A DNA stretch of 64,000 nucleotides from Nodosilinea sp. PGN35 (GCF_029109325.1 NZ_JAQKQJ010000013.1:62001-126000); one strand, 5' to 3'. Counted from the stretch's first letter, positions 51,218 through 60,099 are shown. Made by a program: numbers and translations. The notes: generated by a model not told the origin, from the sequence alone.

Positions 51218-52173
51218 AAAGCCGATTCTGCCGCTGTTCCTCCCAGGTTTTCGACAATCGCTCGCGTGTTGGCCGCCATCATCTTCAGGTAGCTGTCGCC
51301 AGCGCTGCCCGGAGCACCAATGGAGTCGGAGTAGAGTGCTTCTGGGGCCAGGGTAACCCCGGCCTCGTCGGCCACGGTAGTAATCAGCTGGGGATTGATG
51401 GTGGTTTCGGCAAAGATAGCAGGCACTCCCAGTCCTTGGATGGACGAAACCAGCTGCTGCACCGTGCGGGCGCTGGGCTGCTCCTCAGTGCTGAGCCCAA
51501 TCAGGGTGCCGGCTACAGTGAGGCCATAGGCGCTGGCATAGTACTGAAAGGCATCGTGGGTAGTAACTAACTGCCGCTGGGCCGGGGGAATTGTGGCAGT
51601 CTGGGCTTCAATCCAATCGTGGAGCTGGTTGAGTTCGTCAATGTAGGCGGCGGCGTTGGCGGTAAACAGCTCGGCCTGGTCGGGGGCCAGCTCAATCAGC
51701 TGGTCGCGGATGGTTTCAACCATCGGCACCACATTGCTCACATCGCCCCACACGTGGGGATCGGGTACGGTGCTAGTCCCCTGTTCTAGGTCGAGGGGGG
51801 GCACCACTTCTGCCAGGGCTACCCGCCGGGCTTCGACCCCAGCGGCATTGAGCAGCCGAATTAGGTTGGGCTCTAGGTTATAGCCGTTGTAGAAAATCAG
51901 GTCGGCATCTTCAAAGGCAATGGTGTCGGCGGGCACCGGCTCGTAGACGTGGGGGTCGACACCGGGCTGCAGAATGCTGGTCAGCTCGATCTGATCGCCG
52001 CCCACCTCAGTGACCCAGTCGGCGATCAGAGTGCTGGTGGCCACCACCTCCAGCCCTGGGCTGTCCCCGCCGTTGGAAGTAGATGGCCGATCGCCCAGCT
52101 CACAGCCGATCAATCCCAACCCTGCGAGCAATAACACGGCAACCTGTTTTCCATACCGTGGACATAGATTCAT
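51214..52173 (-). CDS. mntC: Manganese/zinc ABC transporter substrate-binding lipoprotein
   Basis: 319 residues. Lipobox LIGC with Cys at residue 24. Metal ligands of the cluster A-I binding proteins are visible: His in GVDPHVYEP, His in PDPHVWGDVSN, Glu in IFAETTINPQ and Asp in YSDSIGAPG. The His-rich loop of many zinc proteins is absent, so manganese is favoured. It ends four bases inside the end of ftsI and is divergent from mntA across a 110-bp promoter region. Synechocystis mntC has the same role in feeding photosystem II manganese. Confidence 0.88.
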   Translation of the reverse strand: MNLCPRYGKQVAVLLLAGLGLIGCELGDRPSTSNGGDSPGLEVVATSTLIADWVTEVGGDQIELTSILQPGVDPHVYEPVPADTIAFEDADLIFYNGYNLEPNLIRLLNAAGVEARRVALAEVVPPLDLEQGTSTVPDPHVWGDVSNVVPMVETIRDQLIELAPDQAELFTANAAAYIDELNQLHDWIEAQTATIPPAQRQLVTTHDAFQYYASAYGLTVAGTLIGLSTEEQPSARTVQQLVSSIQGLGVPAIFAETTINPQLITTVADEAGVTLAPEALYSDSIGAPGSAGDSYLKMMAANTRAIVENLGGTAAESAF

Positions 52174-52189
52174 GCGCTGTACCGTCTCC

Positions 52190-52240
52190 TTTCATATTCC
52201 TTTCATTTTTTACGATACAATCGTTTCATAATTGTTTCAT
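52190..52240. promoter_or_regulatory. Divergent mnt promoter with four TTTCAT repeats in two 11-bp-spaced pairs
   Basis: TTTCAT starts at 52190, 52201, 52224 and 52235. Within each pair the distance is exactly 11 bp, one helical turn, and the pairs are 23 bp apart. OmpR/PhoB-type regulators bind direct repeats at this spacing. A TACAAT (52216-52221) between the pairs could be the -10 of mntAB. In Synechocystis mntCAB is controlled by the OmpR-type regulator ManR in response to manganese, which makes a ManR-like protein the prime candidate. Confidence 0.6.
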
Positions 52241-52283
52241 TTTTGCGATCGCACCTCCTCTCCCCTGCGTTAGAGATACCAGT

Positions 52284-53027
52284 ATGGCTACGACTACCCC
52301 CTCGATTACCATTGACCACCTCAGCGTCAACTACCGCGATGTGCAGGCTCTGCGCAACGTTAGTCTCACCCTGCGCCCTGGCAAACTGATTGGCATTTTT
52401 GGCCCCAACGGGGCGGGCAAAAGTACGCTACTCAAAGCTATGCTCGGCCTGATGCCGCTGGTGACTGGTCGCATCACCTACGGGGAAGACACCCTGGCCC
52501 ATCAGCTCAGCCGGGTGGCCTACGTGCCCCAGCGATCGCAGATCGACTGGACTTTTCCCGCTACGGTGTGGGATGTAGTGATGATGGGCCGCGTGCAGAA
52601 AACCGGCTGGTTCAATCGGTTTTCCGCCGTCAGTCGCCAAATTGCTCAGGAGGCCCTAGAGCGGGTGGGCATGGCTGACTTTCGCGATCGCCCGATTGGT
52701 GCGCTTTCAGGAGGGCAGCAGCAGCGCGTGTTTTTGGCTCGCGCCCTGGCCCAGGAAGCCGATATTTTTTGCTTTGACGAACCCTTTGTTGGGGTTGACC
52801 AGAAGACCGAAACGGTGATTTTTAAGATTTTTCGCGAGCTGGCGACGGCGGGCAAAATCGTCATGGTAGTGAACCATGACCTGGGCGAGTCAATTACCAA
52901 TTTTGATCAACTCATCCTGCTCAATAAAGAACTGATTGCCGCTGGCCCTCGCGAATGGGTACTCACCCGCGACAACATGACCCGCGCCTACGGTGGCTAC
53001 GTGGGCTTCTTTGGCCATGTCGCCTGA
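52284..53027 (+). CDS. mntA: Manganese ABC transporter ATP-binding protein
   Basis: 247 residues from the ATG at 52284. Walker A is GPNGAGKST, the ABC signature LSGGQQQRVFLARALAQ, Walker B IFCFDEPFVGVD, and the H-loop VVNHDL. It belongs to the metal-uptake ATPases that work with MntC and MntB. The longer frame upstream runs through the promoter and is not translated. Its stop overlaps the start of mntB by 11 bases. Confidence 0.93.
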   Translation: MATTTPSITIDHLSVNYRDVQALRNVSLTLRPGKLIGIFGPNGAGKSTLLKAMLGLMPLVTGRITYGEDTLAHQLSRVAYVPQRSQIDWTFPATVWDVVMMGRVQKTGWFNRFSAVSRQIAQEALERVGMADFRDRPIGALSGGQQQRVFLARALAQEADIFCFDEPFVGVDQKTETVIFKIFRELATAGKIVMVVNHDLGESITNFDQLILLNKELIAAGPREWVLTRDNMTRAYGGYVGFFGHVA

Positions 53028-53874
53028 GCTAGCGGTGCTCAACGGGCTGATGGAACCGTTGCAGTACGCCTTTATGCAGCGATCGCTGGCGGTGGCGATT
53101 ATGGTGGGGATCATTTGCTCGGTGGTGGGCAGCTACCTGATGGTGCAGCGCCTGGCGCTGCTGGGGGACGCCATTAGCCATTCGGTGCTGCCGGGGCTGG
53201 CGATTGCCTTTCTGCTGGGCGTCAATATTTTTATCGGTGCCTTTGTCGCCGGAGTGATCAGCACCGTGATTATCGGCTGGATTCCCACGCGATCGCCCAT
53301 CAAAGAAGACGCCGCCATGGGCATTGTTTTCTCGGCTTTTTTTGCCCTGGGCATCACGCTGATCACCACTATTCAAAAAGACAACAAAATTGACCTCAAC
53401 CATTTTCTGTTTGGCAATATTTTGGGCGTGACTGCCGCAGAAGTGCGCGACACCGCCATCATTGCTGCTCTGGTGCTGCTCACCGTGGCCCTGCTCTACA
53501 AGGAGCTGCTGTTCTACAGCTTTGACCCCCTGGGGGCCCAGGCCAGCGGCCTGCCTACGGGGCTGCTCAACGCCGGGCTGATGGTGCTGATTGCCCTCAC
53601 CGTCGTGGCCAGCATGAAGGTGGTGGGCGTCATTTTAGTGCTGTCGCTTCTGATTGCGCCGGGGGCCACCGCTTACCTGCTGGTGTCCCGTCTGCACCAG
53701 GTGATGCTGGTTGGGGCGGGGGTGGGGGTGTTGTCGAGCGTCAGCGGCATGTATTTGAGCTATTACCTCAATCTGCCCTCTGGCCCGGCCATTGTGCTGG
53801 TGGTGTCAATGCTGTTTGCCCTGGCCTTCTTGTTTGGTCCCCGCTATGGGGTGTTGGTCGGGTCAGGACGGTGA
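53017..53874 (+). CDS. mntB: Manganese ABC transporter permease
   Basis: 285 residues from the ATG at 53017 (MSPELAVLNGLMEPLQYAFM), inside the end of mntA. Eight or nine membrane spans of the ABC-3 family; family segments are SLAVAIMVGIICSVVGSYLMVQRLALLGDAISHSVLPG and VVGVILVLSLLIAPGATAYLL. It forms the channel of the MntCAB importer. A start at the Met 11 residues on is possible. Confidence 0.93.
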   Translation: MSPELAVLNGLMEPLQYAFMQRSLAVAIMVGIICSVVGSYLMVQRLALLGDAISHSVLPGLAIAFLLGVNIFIGAFVAGVISTVIIGWIPTRSPIKEDAAMGIVFSAFFALGITLITTIQKDNKIDLNHFLFGNILGVTAAEVRDTAIIAALVLLTVALLYKELLFYSFDPLGAQASGLPTGLLNAGLMVLIALTVVASMKVVGVILVLSLLIAPGATAYLLVSRLHQVMLVGAGVGVLSSVSGMYLSYYLNLPSGPAIVLVVSMLFALAFLFGPRYGVLVGSGR

Positions 53875-53885
53875 CCTGAGCCCAT

Positions 53886-55022
53886 CTACAGCTCTGCCTG
53901 CATGCGCAGCTCCTGGGCTCGCAGGTATAGCTGTACCCACTGGGCCTGGATTTGACGGCTCTTCAACCCCAGGCGGCGGGCCAGGGCATCGGTGGGTTGC
54001 TCCTCTTTATAGGCGATCAAAATAGCCTGCTCCTCGGGCGAGAGGTTATGCCAAAAGCCATCCCACTGAGCGGGGGTGAGGCCAAAGTTGTGCTCTTGCA
54101 GCGAGGTTTTAAGCCAGCCCAACACCAGGGCAGGCTGCTCCCTGAGGGCAAAAATTCGGATCGCGTGGTAGCTAATTTTTTCGCGCAGGCGATAGACCTG
54201 CTGCACGGGTAAATTGAGCGCCTGGGCGATCTGCTCTTGGGAGAGACCGTTGAGGTGCAGCTCCAGCCACCTGGCCGCCGTGTCGTCCAAATTGCGGCTC
54301 AGGTAGTTTACAAAGGAGCTCTTGACCTGCTGGCGCAGGATTTGCTGCTCTAGCTCGTTTTGCTCATCCTGGTACTGGTTCCAAGCCTCCACGTCCAGCA
54401 GGCTGAGGGAGTCTTCGCTGTCGTTGGGGGCAATCTCGTCAGAGACCAGGCGAATCAGTTCGCCCGTGGGTACCTGGGTCATGCCGCCCTTCTGGCTGCG
54501 GCGCAGGTAGTTGACGAAGCGATAGATAATCAGGGGCTGGTTGCGAATCGGGCGCAGGCAGTATTCCTCGATGCTGGCCAGCATCAGTCGGTTGCGCAGG
54601 CGGGAGTTTTGGGTACAGGCTGCGATCCACTGGAGTTGCTGCGCCAGGTGGCGATCGCTGCGCATCATTTCTTGAATCACTTCCTGAATCACATCCACCA
54701 CCGTGCGGCGGCGATCGCGGCTCAGCGAAATCCAGGTTTTGATCTTGTTGCGAACCAAAAACAGACCGCTGAGCCGCTTGATCAGCCGCTGATAGCCCTC
54801 CTCTGGGTTCACATCCCAGTAGCGCTGCTGCAAAATGCGGTAGCGGTACTCAATGGCCTGACGGGCGATCGCCAGGTCTGGCTCAGCCAAGGTCGCCAAC
54901 CGTTCCGGCGACTCCCCCAGCAGCCAGTGAACGACACTTTGGCAGATGGATTGAGGCTGATCGGGAAAGTCCTCCCGCAAGCGGGATAACCAAACCTCGG
55001 CTATAGTGTCTGCCGCGACCAT
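53886..55022 (-). CDS. HetZ-related protein 2
   Basis: 378 residues, helical throughout. The segments RYRILQQRYWDVNPEEGYQRLIKRLSGL, LVRNKIKTWISLSRDRRRTVVDVIQEVIQEMM, and IEEYCLRPIRNQPLIIYRFVNYLRRSQKGGMTQVP are those of a cyanobacterial family related to HetZ, an early regulator of heterocyst differentiation. A sigma-factor-like helix-turn-helix (LSQEQIAQALNLPVQQVYRLREKISYHAIR) lies near residue 255. The family also occurs in non-heterocystous species, so it does not prove heterocysts. It converges with mntB. Confidence 0.75.
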   Translation of the reverse strand: MVAADTIAEVWLSRLREDFPDQPQSICQSVVHWLLGESPERLATLAEPDLAIARQAIEYRYRILQQRYWDVNPEEGYQRLIKRLSGLFLVRNKIKTWISLSRDRRRTVVDVIQEVIQEMMRSDRHLAQQLQWIAACTQNSRLRNRLMLASIEEYCLRPIRNQPLIIYRFVNYLRRSQKGGMTQVPTGELIRLVSDEIAPNDSEDSLSLLDVEAWNQYQDEQNELEQQILRQQVKSSFVNYLSRNLDDTAARWLELHLNGLSQEQIAQALNLPVQQVYRLREKISYHAIRIFALREQPALVLGWLKTSLQEHNFGLTPAQWDGFWHNLSPEEQAILIAYKEEQPTDALARRLGLKSRQIQAQWVQLYLRAQELRMQAEL

Positions 55023-55473
55023 GCCATCAATCCTTTGCGGGTGTGCTCAAGCGGGTTGTACAGGTTGTAGGCTTTATCTTAGTATCTGTTTCCTTCAGAC
55101 TTACGACTTGGACTGTGTTTTTTAGCGCGCCCGCTCGGCGACAGCTAGCACCCCAGCAAAAGCTTTACATAAATTTTATAATCTCCACCTCTCCGGCAAG
55201 ATTTTGCGAAGGGTATTTTTCGCTGCCGGATTTACCTTTCTGTGCTGATAGGGTGCACATAGAGCCATCTGTACTTATACGGTAGTTCTGCTGTGACAAA
55301 GGTCACACTGACTCCCCCGTACGTTGGGTATGCTTTTCGTAAAAGCAGCTCCGAAGCAATATTCTCGTTAAAAAAAGCACAAAGATACCAAGATTTTAAG
55401 GGAATACACTGAAGGGCTGGTATATATTTTTTCTCATCCTATTAGCACACGCATTCCGTCAACAGGGCCTACC
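55023..55473. other. Intergenic region with leader hairpin and CRP-type site
   Basis: 450 bases. It contains a composite hairpin (55192-55230: TCCGGCA/TGCCGGA outer stem, GCGAA/TTCGC inner stem), a perfect CRP-type palindrome at 55292-55307, and an A+T-rich stretch with TATATATTTTTT near 55420 where a promoter for the sugar transferase may lie. No gene is convincing. Confidence 0.55.
55292..55307. promoter_or_regulatory. CRP-type binding site TGTGA-N6-TCACA
   Basis: TGTGACAAAGGTCACA is a perfect match to the TGTGA-N6-TCACA core. Cyanobacterial cAMP receptor proteins such as SyCRP1 recognise this form. It lies 167 bases upstream of the sugar-transferase start. SyCRP1 is tied to motility and surface functions in Synechocystis, which suits an exopolysaccharide gene. 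Confidence 0.55.
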
Positions 55474-56142
55474 ATGCTATCTCTCCTTCCAGACAGTTCT
55501 GGCAGTGTTTACCCAGAAACTTCCGCATCTATTATTCATCCCTCGGCCCGGTGTCTGATCAAACGCTCTATAGATATTTTGGGTGCCCTGGTAGGGCTAG
55601 CCATACTGGCTTGCGTCACAGTTCCTGTGGCTCTGGCCATTGCTCTAGACAGCCCTGGCCCAATCTTCTACGCCCAGACCCGCTACGGCCTCAAGGGCAA
55701 GCCGTTCACCATCTGGAAGTTTCGCTCCATGGTGGAAAATGCCGACGCCCTCAAGCAAACGGTGTCCAATCAGGCCCAGGGACTGATCTTCAAAAACGAA
55801 AACGACCCCCGGATTACTCGGGTGGGGCGCATTCTGCGTAAGACGAGCCTAGATGAGTTTCCACAGTTTTGGAATGTGCTCAAAGGCGACATGAGCCTGG
55901 TTGGCACTCGCCCTCCCACCGAAGATGAGGTCTCCCGCTACAGTTCTCACCACTGGCGAAGACTCGACGTCAAGCCCGGCATTACTGGCCAGTGGCAAAT
56001 TAGTGGGCGATCGGCCATCAAAGACTTTGAGGAAATTGTTCACCTCGATTTGCAGTATCAGGCCATTTGGTCACCCTGGTATGACCTTCAGGTCATTCTC
56101 AAAACCATCACGATCCTGCTCGATCGCAGAGGGGCCTACTAG
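55474..56142 (+). CDS. Sugar transferase (polyprenyl-phosphate hexose-1-phosphate transferase)
   Basis: 222 residues. One membrane segment (IDILGALVGLAILACVTVPVALAIAL, about 32-57) precedes the WcaJ/PglC catalytic domain with its signatures GPIFYAQTRYGLKGKPFTIWKFRSM, ITRVGRILRKTSLDEFPQFWNVLKGDMSLVGTRPP and VKPGITGQWQISGR. It places the first sugar phosphate on undecaprenyl phosphate to begin an exopolysaccharide or glycan. It is the short, single-span form. HepE-like proteins of this type are known in heterocyst envelope synthesis. No other polysaccharide gene is adjacent. Confidence 0.92.
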   Translation: MLSLLPDSSGSVYPETSASIIHPSARCLIKRSIDILGALVGLAILACVTVPVALAIALDSPGPIFYAQTRYGLKGKPFTIWKFRSMVENADALKQTVSNQAQGLIFKNENDPRITRVGRILRKTSLDEFPQFWNVLKGDMSLVGTRPPTEDEVSRYSSHHWRRLDVKPGITGQWQISGRSAIKDFEEIVHLDLQYQAIWSPWYDLQVILKTITILLDRRGAY

Positions 56143-56183
56143 GGTCTGCTTATTGGGGTCTGCTTATTGGGGTCTGCCTACTG
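56142..56183 (+). repeat. Three tandem 14-bp units
   Basis: GGGTCTGCTTATTG occurs twice exactly and a third time as GGGTCTGCCTACTG. The array begins at the last base of the sugar-transferase stop codon and ends inside the last codons of proB on the other strand, so it fills the gap between the two genes. Confidence 0.9.
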
Positions 56184-57338
56184 GGGCCTGTGAACGCTGT
56201 GATCAGTGGCGCTCTCGGTATCTGTAGCGATCACCAGGTTATCGCGATGGATGACGGTGTCAGCCCCGGCGTAGCCCAAAATTGCGGGGATATCTTCAGA
56301 GCGACGGCCCAAGATTTGGCTCAGGTCTTGGGCACTGTAATTAATTATGCCCCTGGCAATGTCTTCGCCACTAGCCCCGCAGATCACCACCGCATCCTGG
56401 GCTTCGAAGTCTCCTTCCAGGCGGGTAATGCCAGCGGCCAGCAGCGACTTGCCGCCCTGCAAAATAGCACGGGTTGCGCCCGCATCCAGGTAAAGGCGAC
56501 CCGCTGGGGCAAGGCCAGCGGCAATCCATCGCTTGCGGGCGCGACTGGGCCGGGGTGAGGGGGCAAACTGGGTGCCAACCGCTTCTCCATCTAGGGCTTT
56601 GACTACATTGTGGGGCTGGCGACCATCGGTAATCACGGTGCGTACCCCCGCCGCTGTGGCAATTTGAGCCGCTTCTAGCTTGGTCAACATACCGCCGGTA
56701 CCCCAGGCCGAACCCTGGCCCCCGGCTACGGCCTTGAGCGCCTGAATTTCGGCTAGACCTTCGATGGCAACAATTGGCTGGGCTTCGGGGTTGGAGCGGG
56801 GATCGGCAGAGTATAGGCGATCGACATCGGTGAGCAGAAATAGCCACTGGGCTCCAATCAGACTGGCGACCAGGGCGGAAAGGGTATCATTGTCGCCAAA
56901 CTTGAGTTCTTCGATGGCAACGGTGTCATTCTCGTTGACGATGGGGATTACCCCCAGCTGCAGCAGCTGGCGGAAGGTACGGTAGCTGTTGACGTAGCGC
57001 GATCGCTGAGCGAGGTCGCTGCGAGTCAGCAAAACCTGAGCAATGGGCTGATTTAGCGCCGAAAACAGGTCGTCGTAGATCCGCATCAGTCGCCCCTGCC
57101 CCACCGCCGCCACCGCCTGCTTCATCGCCAGGGTCTTGGGCCGCTCGGTCAGTTTGAGCCGGCGGCAGCCAATGCCCACCGCCCCGGACGACACCAGCAC
57201 TACCTGATGTCCCTGCTGACGAAGGATGCAGAGAGTTTCGACTAGAGCCGCCAGAGTAGACAGGGCAAACTGCCCCGGCGTAGTGCCGGTCAGACTCGAA
57301 GTACCGATTTTAACCACCAGGGTTTGAACTGGGCTCAC
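56178..57338 (-). CDS. proB: Glutamate 5-kinase
   Basis: 386 residues. First step of proline synthesis: ATP phosphorylates glutamate. The kinase domain opens VVKIGTSSLTG, with VSSGAVGIGCRRL and NENDTVAIEELKFGDNDTLSALVA as family signatures. The C-terminal PUA domain covers about residues 275-370 (AGRLYLDAGATRAILQGGKSLL). The extreme C-terminus overlaps a 14-bp tandem repeat. proA is not adjacent; proC is at 4.2 kb. Confidence 0.96.
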   Translation of the reverse strand: MSPVQTLVVKIGTSSLTGTTPGQFALSTLAALVETLCILRQQGHQVVLVSSGAVGIGCRRLKLTERPKTLAMKQAVAAVGQGRLMRIYDDLFSALNQPIAQVLLTRSDLAQRSRYVNSYRTFRQLLQLGVIPIVNENDTVAIEELKFGDNDTLSALVASLIGAQWLFLLTDVDRLYSADPRSNPEAQPIVAIEGLAEIQALKAVAGGQGSAWGTGGMLTKLEAAQIATAAGVRTVITDGRQPHNVVKALDGEAVGTQFAPSPRPSRARKRWIAAGLAPAGRLYLDAGATRAILQGGKSLLAAGITRLEGDFEAQDAVVICGASGEDIARGIINYSAQDLSQILGRRSEDIPAILGYAGADTVIHRDNLVIATDTESATDHSVHRPQ

Positions 57339-57656
57339 GGGCAGGCAGAGTCAGTAGAGACAGCCCTGGCAGTATAGCAACCGACCCGGGTACAGAGCAC
57401 CGCGGTCAAAGCCATCGTTCGCGCCCCAAAAAACTTTGGGTGCCAACCCAGAGGCCGACACCCAAAAATGGCTTATTAAAATTAAGAGCCTTTATAAACT
57501 GGCTCCTGTTGATGTGTTACTACTATCGCAGCGATTTTCAGGTTTCGAGTTGACTCTAATGTTTTCTTTATATTTAGCCCTACAACGTTATCACTACAAA
57601 GATTGCGTGATGTAAACGTTTGTTGCCTCGGCTTCACGCCTCTTTGAGCCCTAGTC
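57339..57656. other. Intergenic region between yqeG and proB
   Basis: 318 bases. It holds a good terminator for minus-strand transcription (57428-57466) and an A+T-rich region near 57480-57600, likely with no gene. The proB promoter should lie between the terminator and its start. Confidence 0.55.
57428..57466 (-). terminator. Rho-independent terminator upstream of proB
   Basis: On the minus strand TTTGGGTG pairs with CACCCAAA (8 bp, 16-base loop), followed by GTTTTTT. It lies about 190 bases past the yqeG stop and 90 before proB, so it should end the yqeG transcript or act as an attenuator in a long proB leader. Confidence 0.75.
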
Positions 57657-58166
57657 CTACAGGGTGACCCCAAAATATTGAGAGATCAGCACCTCAAGGG
57701 AGCGCAGCGGTGACGTGCGCACCACTTGATTGAGACCCGGCATGGGAGCAACCAGGATGGTAAACAGACCCACCCGGTTGCCTGCCAAAACATCTGTGAA
57801 CAGGCGATCGCCCACCATAGCAACCTGGTTGACTGGCAAGTCCATGGCTGCTAGGGCTAGCTTGAGCTTGCGCCCAGAAGGCTTACCCGCGCTGGTCAGG
57901 TAAGGCACATCCAGCAGCGATGCGATGCGACTAATGCGGTGGGCATTGACGTTGTTGCTCACCAGCCACACCGCTGCGACGGCCTTGATCTGATGCATCC
58001 AGTGGGCCAGGTCGGGGTTGGTTTCGGCCTGACGCAGGGGCACCAGCGTATCGTCTACGTCTAAAATCAGCCCCTTCAGCTTGTGCTGAGCCAGCAGCTC
58101 AGGGGAAATCGTCAGGACGCTGCCGTCCAGCACTAGATCGGGTTGCAGCAGGCGAGAAAAGGACAT
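57657..58166 (-). CDS. yqeG: YqeG family HAD-type phosphatase
   Basis: 169 residues from the ATG at 58166. HAD motif I is LILDVDDTLVPL, motif II the Ser/Asn of WLVSNN, motif III the Lys in SAGKPSGRKLK, and motif IV VGDRLFTDVLAGNRVG. The family is conserved in cyanobacteria, plants and Firmicutes; plant and bacterial members act as phosphatidylglycerophosphate phosphatases. It lies 169 bases past the mltG end, in the same direction. Confidence 0.9.
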   Translation of the reverse strand: MSFSRLLQPDLVLDGSVLTISPELLAQHKLKGLILDVDDTLVPLRQAETNPDLAHWMHQIKAVAAVWLVSNNVNAHRISRIASLLDVPYLTSAGKPSGRKLKLALAAMDLPVNQVAMVGDRLFTDVLAGNRVGLFTILVAPMPGLNQVVRTSPLRSLEVLISQYFGVTL

Positions 58167-58334
58167 AACAAAACAATAGCCCCAAACCAGCATAGTCTAG
58201 AATGGCGGCGGTCAGCGGTTTGCAGCCCAGAAGTACGCGGCAGCGGCAGGCGATTCCAGGTCAGATGCCCCTGGCCCCTGGCGCGATCGCCAGCAGGAGC
58301 CCTAGCGTCAGGGAGATGTCTTAGCTCAACGGCC

Positions 58335-59396
58335 CTAGTTGTCGATCGCCGCACGAATGGCGTCGCGGGCCGCTTCATGCTCGGCCAGGGTGCGGCTGAA
58401 CACATGGGTGCCATCGTAGCGGGCCACGAAAAACAGATAGTCGGTCGTGTCGGGGGACAGGGTTGCCTCTAGGCTGGCTTGGCCAGCACTGGCAATGGGA
58501 GTTGGCGGTAGCCCTGGGTTGATATAGGTGTTGTAGGGCGAGGGTGTGCCCACCTGGGTCCAGGTCAAGGGCTGCTCTGGGGTTTGCACAATGCCCAGGC
58601 CATACTCCACCGTAGGATCAGCTCCCAGAGGAATGTTTTGCTCCAGCCGATTGGTAAATACCCCGGCGATAATGCCGCGCTCATCGGCAACGACGGCTTC
58701 TTTTTCGACGATGCTGGCCAACGTAGCCCACTCTAGCAGCGTCAAGTCAGTGGTTGCCTGCTGGTACACCGGCAGGCCCACCGTCTCAAATCGAGCTAGC
58801 ATAGCGTCAACTACCGCCTCAGCGGTTACGTCTTCGGCGGGCAGCTGGTAGGTATCGGGAAACAAAAACCCCTCTAAGTGAGGCAGCCCCTCTGGCAACC
58901 AGGGATAGCTGTCTCTGGGAACCCGCTCCGTGGCTGCCAAAAACGCGTCCGCCGAGAAAAACCCCTCTGCCTCAAAGTAGAGGGCCATCTGGCGGCGGTT
59001 CCAGCCCTCGGGAATGGTGAAAGATGTCTGTACTACCCTGCCACTGCGGATGACGTCGGCGATCGCCGTCATCGAATCGGTAGGGCTCAGGGCATAGGTA
59101 CCCGCCTGAAACCCTCCCTCGGCATCTTGCCAGGTCTGCCAGCGTGACCACAGCTTCCAGGCCAAGGCTGAGCGAATCAAACCCGCTGCTTCTAGATCTT
59201 GGCCAATCTGCTGGCCCGGAGTTCCTGGCGGAATTTGTATTTGCACCGTTTGTGGAACGGCTTCAGGAGCGTTTTCGCTGACGGGTTGGTTGGCCCAGCT
59301 CCACCAGGCCCAGCCCTGCCAAGCCGCCACCCCTGTGGCCAGCGGCAGCAGCAGCCCTAAAAAACTCCACCGAACCCAGCGTGAACCTTTAGCCAT
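58335..59396 (-). CDS. mltG: Endolytic murein transglycosylase MltG
   Basis: 353 residues. A membrane anchor (WSFLGLLLPLATGVAAWQGWAWW, about 9-31) precedes the YceG domain. The catalytic Glu is in LASIVEKEAVVADERGIIAGVF, and the signature NTYINPGLPPTPIASAGQASL and the closing FVARYDGTHVFSRTLAEH are typical. MltG cuts nascent glycan strands to set their length. It is the last gene of the ruvX-DUF3727-mltG set. Confidence 0.95.
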   Translation of the reverse strand: MAKGSRWVRWSFLGLLLPLATGVAAWQGWAWWSWANQPVSENAPEAVPQTVQIQIPPGTPGQQIGQDLEAAGLIRSALAWKLWSRWQTWQDAEGGFQAGTYALSPTDSMTAIADVIRSGRVVQTSFTIPEGWNRRQMALYFEAEGFFSADAFLAATERVPRDSYPWLPEGLPHLEGFLFPDTYQLPAEDVTAEAVVDAMLARFETVGLPVYQQATTDLTLLEWATLASIVEKEAVVADERGIIAGVFTNRLEQNIPLGADPTVEYGLGIVQTPEQPLTWTQVGTPSPYNTYINPGLPPTPIASAGQASLEATLSPDTTDYLFFVARYDGTHVFSRTLAEHEAARDAIRAAIDN

Positions 59397-59432
59397 GATT
59401 GCCCTATGCGCTGATCGCCGTTGCGGACGTTC

Positions 59433-59996
59433 CTACTCTAATAGATCAAAGAGTTTTTCTTCTAAACCGCCGCGAATGGTTTGAAATTCCTCCGGAGTCA
59501 CTACCTCCAGGGAGCCATCGCTGGTGCGGTGGGCAAAAATTAGCAGCGGATCGAGGGGCGTGCAGAGGGTGTACTCTTCGTCGTCATAGAAGCAAGTTGC
59601 CAAAATTTGAAATTCTTCGGTAACAGGGTTGCCGTCCTCGTCGAGATCGTCCAGCTCTAGGGTGAGGCAGTTTTCCTCTTCGGCTTCGGGCAGTTCTCCC
59701 GCCGCCGTCAGGGTAATCGCGGTGCGCTGAAGCGTCAAGTTTTGCTCGGCCAACACAGCCTTAGCCGTGAGAAAAACTTGATCGATCTCTTCGTCTTCCA
59801 CATCCATTAAGACATCGTCATCGTCGTCGTCTTGCTGCCAAACAAACAGCTCAATGGGGGCATCTATCGGCAGCAACAGCAGGTATTCGCGACCGTTGAG
59901 CTGAAAGCTCTGCTCTACCTGGCAGGGCAAAAACCGCCCGACATCGTCGGTGAGAACTACGGCTGACTCGTCAATGGGTTGGGTGTTATCCGCCAT
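59433..59996 (-). CDS. DUF3727 protein (DUF1292-like)
   Basis: 187 residues from the ATG at 59996. It has two similar acidic beta-rich halves: LTDDVGRFLPCQVEQSFQLNGREYLLLLPIDAPIELFVW then an Asp run, and ELDDLDEDGNPVTEEFQILATCFYDDEEYTLCTPLDPLLIFAHR. Proteins with this domain lie between ruvX and mltG in Firmicutes as well (yrzB type). The function is unknown. It is very acidic, with a six-Asp run near residue 54. Confidence 0.85.
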   Translation of the reverse strand: MADNTQPIDESAVVLTDDVGRFLPCQVEQSFQLNGREYLLLLPIDAPIELFVWQQDDDDDDVLMDVEDEEIDQVFLTAKAVLAEQNLTLQRTAITLTAAGELPEAEEENCLTLELDDLDEDGNPVTEEFQILATCFYDDEEYTLCTPLDPLLIFAHRTSDGSLEVVTPEEFQTIRGGLEEKLFDLLE

Positions 59997-60099
59997 GGAG
60001 GCTACTCTTCTCTCGGTAACCAGGTGCAGTGGGTCAACACCGCAGCCCAGTAAGAACACTGAACGGTGTTATCAGAATATCCCATCCTGTTACGTCTGA

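Noticed and set aside
52083..52283. Longer frame for the manganese transporter ATPase
   Set aside because: It passes through the mntC start and the divergent promoter; the ATG at 52284 fits the ATPase family start.
55043..55285. Frame of 80 codons upstream of the sugar transferase
   Set aside because: It runs through hairpins and A+T-rich leader sequence and shows no protein character.
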